Assembly: GCA_046565505.1 (NCBI GenBank)
Contig: JBKHYJ010000036.1
Span: forward strand, 1 to 9,792
DNA from: JBKHYJ01 sp046565505
Lineage (GTDB): Bacteria; Acidobacteriota; Blastocatellia; UBA7656
Direction: 5' to 3'
Length of the DNA stretch: 9,792 nucleotides
Below are positions 7,073 to 9,792 of the stretch, in pieces (within the stretch, counting starts at the first letter, position 1; every line of letters begins with the position of its first letter). A program made the translations under genes and the position numbers. The notes beneath the pieces are model-generated. The model saw only the letters and a program-made list of their open reading frames with translations. It was not told where the DNA came from and did not search any database.

Positions 7073-9541
7073 ATGGAGACTCTATTTCAGGACTTGCGGT
7101 ACAGCGTTCGGATGCTGCTGAAGAGGCCGGGAGTAACGGCCGTTGCGGTCGTCGCGCTCGCTCTAGGCATAGGGGCGAACAGCGCTATATTCAGCGTCGT
7201 CAACACGGTGCTGCTTCGCCCGCTCCCTTACCCTGATCCCGACCAGTTGATGATGGTGAAGGAGACGAACCTGCCCAGGGGGGAGGCGGACGTCGGAGTC
7301 TCCACACCTGATTTTCGCGAGTGGAGGAGCCGCAATCAGGTCTTCGAGCGGATGGCCGCGTACGCCGCGACTAACTTTAATATCTCGGGCGGCGGCGAGC
7401 CTGAGCGAGTCAGAGGGGTCGTTACCTCTACGGACCTGTTCGCGGTGCTCGGCGTCAACCCCGCGCAGGGGCGCGCGTTCCTGGCGGAGGAGGAACAGTT
7501 CGGCAACCACAGGGTCGTCGTCCTGAGCCACGGCCTGTGGCAGCGGCGCTTCGGGGCCGACCCGAATATAATAGGGCAACCCATCACGCTCAATGGCGAG
7601 CAGTTCAACGTGATCGCCGTCATGCCGGCCAGCTTCCGGTTCCCTGATAAGAACGTCGCGTTGTGGACGCCGCTCGCCTTCGCGCCCGGCGACTCGTACA
7701 ACACGCGCGGCAACTATTGGCTCGAAGTTGTCGCGCGGCTCAAGCAGGGGGTCACCAGGGAACAGGCGCAATCCGACATGAGGAGCGTCGCCGAGCGCCT
7801 TGAGAGTGAATTCAAGGAGAATGCCGGCATGGGCGCGAGCGTAGTCTCGTTGCGCGAGGACACCGTGCGCAACGTCGAGACCGCGCTCGTCCTGCTACTG
7901 ACGGCCGTCGCCTTCGTCCTGCTGATCGCATGCGCGAACGTGGCGAACCTGCTGCTGGCCCGCGCCGCCTCCCGGCAGAAAGAGATAGCCATCCGCACGT
8001 CGCTCGGGGCGAACCGCGCCCGCATCGTTAGACAGTTGCTCACGGAGAGCCTGATGCTTGCGCTCGCGGGCGGCTCGCTCGGGCTGCTGCTGGCGCTCTG
8101 GGGCGTGGACGTTCTCGTCAGCCTCAGCCCCGAGGATTTGCCGCGCCTGAACGAGATCAAGATTGATGGGGGCGTGCTCATCTTCACGATGGCGCTCTCG
8201 GTGCTGACCAGTCTCATCTTTGGCCTCGTGCCCGCACTGCAAACTTCAAAGCCCGACCTCAACGAGTCGCTGAAGGAAGGCAGCCGCGGCTCGACCGCGG
8301 GCGGCAGCCGCAACGTCCGCGGCGCGCTCGTCGTGGCGGAGGTCGCCATCGCGCTCGTGGTCCTGATTTGCGCGGGGCTCATGATTAACAGCTTCATCCG
8401 GCTGAGGAACGTCAGCCCCGGTTTTAAGACTGACAATATGCTCACGCTGTCGGTAGCCCTGCCCGAATCGAGATACCCCAACTCGCACATTGAGCGCGCG
8501 TCCGCGTTCTTCGACGAGTTGATACAGAAGGTGAAGGCTCTGCCGGGCGTAGAATCCGCGGCCGCCTCGTCGAGCATCCCCTTTTCGGGCAGCGGGTGGG
8601 GCAAGCTCTTCAGCGTGGTGGGCCACCCATACCCCACGTCGCTCGAAGACATGCCCGTCATACAATACCGCCAGCTCAGCAACGATTATTTTCAGACGAT
8701 GGGGATCCCGGTCGTGAGGGGCCGCCCATTCAACGACCAGGACACTAGCGAAAGCGCCCCGGTCGCGATCATCAACGAAACGCTCGCCCGCCGCTTCTTC
8801 GCGGACGAAGACCCCATCGGCAAGCGTGTGTTCATGGGCCCCCCCGAAGAGCTCATGCCGCCGGGCCTGCTTCCGGCCGGCTACCGCTTCCCCAGATTCA
8901 CCGTCGTAGGCGTGGCCGCGGACGTAAAGCACGACGGATTGAATCAAACGGTCAGGCCCGAAGCGTACACGCTTCACGCGCAGGGCGGGGGCGAAAGGAC
9001 GCGCACGATGTATCTCGCGGTGCGCACGGCCTCCGACCCGTCGGGGCTTATCGCCGCCGTCAGGAGCCAGGTGCTCAGCATAGATAAAGACCAGCCCATC
9101 GCCAGCGTCATGACGATGGAGAAACGACTCTCCGATTCTGTCTCGCAGCAACGATTCATCACGTTGCTGCTGGGCGTCTTCGCGGGCGTGGCCCTGATAC
9201 TGGCCGGGGTGGGGCTGTACGGGGTGATGAGCTACTCCGTCACGCAGCGCACCCACGAGATAGGCATACGCATGGCGCTGGGCGCAAGCCCCTCGGACGT
9301 GCTCGGCATGGTGGTCCGCCACGGGCTCAGGCTCACCGCCTGCGGGTTGGCGATAGGTCTGGGCTCGGCCTCCCTGCTGACCAGGCTGATGTCGAGCCTG
9401 CTGTTCGGCGTCGGGCCGGCCGACCCGGCGACGTTCGCCGTCATATCACTGATGCTTGGCGGGGTGGCGCTGGCGGCCTGCCTGGGGCCGGCGCGGCGGG
9501 CCACCAGGGTGGACCCTATGGTCGCGCTAAGGCACGAATGA
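7073..9541 (+). CDS. ADOP-family MacB/FtsX-like ABC permease
   Basis: Complete 822-aa orphan permease predicted in the inner membrane; substrate unknown. Start METLFQDLRYSVRMLLKRPG has a strong ribosome site and aligns with the paralogs. Order: membrane helix at about residues 21-45 (ALGIGANSAIFSVVNTVLLRPLPY); periplasmic domain with SHGLWQRRFGADPNIIG, a signature seen in all three; FtsX-like block at about 270-400 (CANVANLLLARAASRQKE); middle helix at about 415-440 (VVAEVAIALVVLICAGLMI); second periplasmic domain with SNDYFQTMGIPVVRGRPF and AIINETLARRFF; C-terminal FtsX block from about 696 with GLYGVMSYSVTQRTHEIGIR, ending VDPMVALRHE. The second periplasmic domain carries a Pro/Gly-rich stretch (GPPEELMPPGLLPAGYRF, about 590-607) not seen in the other two. 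It is 147 bp after the second permease, across leader B. No ATPase motifs. Confidence 0.96.
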   Translation: METLFQDLRYSVRMLLKRPGVTAVAVVALALGIGANSAIFSVVNTVLLRPLPYPDPDQLMMVKETNLPRGEADVGVSTPDFREWRSRNQVFERMAAYAATNFNISGGGEPERVRGVVTSTDLFAVLGVNPAQGRAFLAEEEQFGNHRVVVLSHGLWQRRFGADPNIIGQPITLNGEQFNVIAVMPASFRFPDKNVALWTPLAFAPGDSYNTRGNYWLEVVARLKQGVTREQAQSDMRSVAERLESEFKENAGMGASVVSLREDTVRNVETALVLLLTAVAFVLLIACANVANLLLARAASRQKEIAIRTSLGANRARIVRQLLTESLMLALAGGSLGLLLALWGVDVLVSLSPEDLPRLNEIKIDGGVLIFTMALSVLTSLIFGLVPALQTSKPDLNESLKEGSRGSTAGGSRNVRGALVVAEVAIALVVLICAGLMINSFIRLRNVSPGFKTDNMLTLSVALPESRYPNSHIERASAFFDELIQKVKALPGVESAAASSSIPFSGSGWGKLFSVVGHPYPTSLEDMPVIQYRQLSNDYFQTMGIPVVRGRPFNDQDTSESAPVAIINETLARRFFADEDPIGKRVFMGPPEELMPPGLLPAGYRFPRFTVVGVAADVKHDGLNQTVRPEAYTLHAQGGGERTRTMYLAVRTASDPSGLIAAVRSQVLSIDKDQPIASVMTMEKRLSDSVSQQRFITLLLGVFAGVALILAGVGLYGVMSYSVTQRTHEIGIRMALGASPSDVLGMVVRHGLRLTACGLAIGLGSASLLTRLMSSLLFGVGPADPATFAVISLMLGGVALAACLGPARRATRVDPMVALRHE

Positions 9542-9557
9542 TCCACTTGCGGATTTT
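9500..9557 (+). repeat. Conserved 3' tail, copy 2 (crosses the stop codon)
   Basis: Matches 6884-6941 with three differences over 58 bases. Two differences are in coding sequence (one synonymous, one Tyr/His) and one is in the non-coding TGATCCAYTTGCGGATTTT flank. The first permease ends differently (VDPMIALGRE, TAG stop) and lacks this tail. Confidence 0.9.
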
Positions 9558-9682
9558 GGATTTTAGATTTTGGATTAGGGGAGGGCGGGGCAACCCGGGG
9601 CAACCAACCCGCGCCGTTTTAAATCGACGTAAAGGGCTGAAGTAGGCGGATGCCCTTAAATCCAGAATCCAAAATCCAAAAT
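9551..9682 (+). repeat. Inverted-repeat leader C, before the edge permease
   Basis: Left arm at 9551-9576 is 3.7 tandem heptads (GGATTTT, GGATTTT, AGATTTT, GGATT). The right arm at 9659-9682 is the inverted series; 22 of 24 positions pair between 9553-9576 and 9659-9682, with one of the two exceptions a possible G-U pair. The spacer is unrelated to those of leaders A and B. It contains a 10-bp tandem duplication and a small stem, AAGGGC 9632-9637 with GCCCTT 9652-9657. It has one more heptad than leader B. Confidence 0.9.
9586..9605. repeat. Tandem 10-bp duplication CGGGGCAACC x2
   Basis: Two perfect adjacent copies of CGGGGCAACC lie in the spacer of leader C, followed by a partial AACC. This is probably a small slippage duplication and is not found in the other spacers. 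Confidence 0.9.
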
Positions 9683-9689
9683 GGGGAGG
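9683..9689 (+). promoter_or_regulatory. Ribosome binding site of the edge permease
   Basis: GGGGAGG directly abuts the right arm of leader C and lies 4 bases before ATG 9694. An in-frame GTG at 9691 is also possible, but ATG gives the MGTIFQDLRY start shared by the paralogs. Confidence 0.8.
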
Positions 9690-9693
9690 CGTG

Positions 9694-9792
9694 ATGGGGA
9701 CTATATTTCAAGACCTCCGCTACGGCGTAAGGATGATGCTTAAGGGCCGGGCCGTCACGGCCATAGCCCTGGTCGCCCTCGCACTCGGGATA
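9694..9792 (+). CDS. ADOP-family permease, first 33 codons (3' end off the window edge)
   Basis: The frame encodes MGTIFQDLRYGVRMML followed by the first residues of the N-terminal membrane helix, then runs off the window. From 9726 on it is base-for-base the same as 1-67 and in the same frame. It is therefore either the missing 5' end of the gene at 2-2425 (closed molecule) or a further tandem paralog with an identical 5' end. It is preceded by leader C and a strong ribosome binding site. Confidence 0.9.
   Translation, partial: MGTIFQDLRYGVRMMLKGRAVTAIALVALALGI
9726..9792. repeat. Right copy of the 67-bp terminal direct repeat
   Basis: Identical to 1-67 and ending at the last base of the window. 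Upstream of 9726 there is no left-edge sequence to compare, so the true extent of the repeat is limited by the edges and not by divergence. Confidence 0.97.

Noticed and set aside
8246..9322. Long minus-strand open frame (358 codons), with a similar one at 7714-8682
   Set aside because: Both lie opposite a clear ADOP permease. They have Arg/His/Ala-rich or Ser/Thr-rich composition typical of antisense frames in GC-rich DNA, and no recognisable domain.
2..9541. MacB-type transporter with fused ATPase
   Set aside because: The proteins start directly at the first membrane helix, and no Walker A or ABC signature motif is found in any of the three.
4385..9693. CRISPR-like or phage attachment-type repeats
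   Set aside because: The heptad repeats are short, imperfect, inverted in pairs and separated by whole genes. There are no regular spacers, cas genes or integrase.
1..9792. Natural small plasmid
   Set aside because: The overlap would allow a circle, but no replication, partition, mobilisation or toxin-antitoxin gene is present. I keep circularity as a question only.

Overview
The window is GC-rich and gene-dense, and every gene is on the + strand. It looks like DNA from an Acidobacteriota-type bacterium, possibly a soil or sediment metagenome contig. The main reason is that three of the four genes encode ADOP proteins (acidobacterial duplicated orphan permeases). These are about 810-820 aa MacB/FtsX-like membrane proteins with two permease halves and no ATPase partner, and they form large paralogous families in Acidobacteria. 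The taxonomic call is an inference from gene content only.

Layout: (1) 2-2425, ADOP permease whose first 11 codons lie off the left edge; (2) 2426-2701, a non-coding stretch with two hairpins and an AT-rich, promoter-like patch; (3) 2702-4387, a response-regulator phosphatase (receiver, GAF-like linker, SpoIIE/RsbU-type PP2C phosphatase); (4) 4499-6925, a second ADOP permease; (5) 7073-9541, a third ADOP permease; (6) 9694-9792, the first 33 codons of an ADOP permease.

Two structural features stand out. First, bases 1-67 and 9726-9792 are identical and meet both window edges exactly. Joined at this overlap, the window closes into a 9725-bp circle, and the left-edge permease becomes a complete 818-aa gene starting at 9694. 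The circle would hold only three permeases and a regulator, with no replication gene. An assembly-graph loop or a collapsed tandem array of paralogs is therefore more likely than a real plasmid, but the sequence alone cannot decide. Second, each complete permease start (4499, 7073, 9694) is preceded by the same kind of leader: a left arm built of 7-bp units close to GGATTTT, a 55-84 bp unrelated spacer that can form its own hairpins, and a right arm of the same units inverted. The right arm ends 0-14 bases before a strong GGGAGG-type ribosome binding site. One arm pair is a perfect 19-bp inverted repeat.

How the genes may work together: the regulator and permeases are co-oriented, and the last three gaps are short (111-152 bp), so an operon or partly coupled transcript is plausible. 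The phosphatase would act in the cytoplasm on a phosphorylated STAS-type anti-sigma antagonist not encoded here. The permeases would sit in the inner membrane with two large periplasmic domains each. No ATPase, membrane-fusion protein, PadR-type repressor or histidine kinase is present, so substrate and functional linkage remain unknown.
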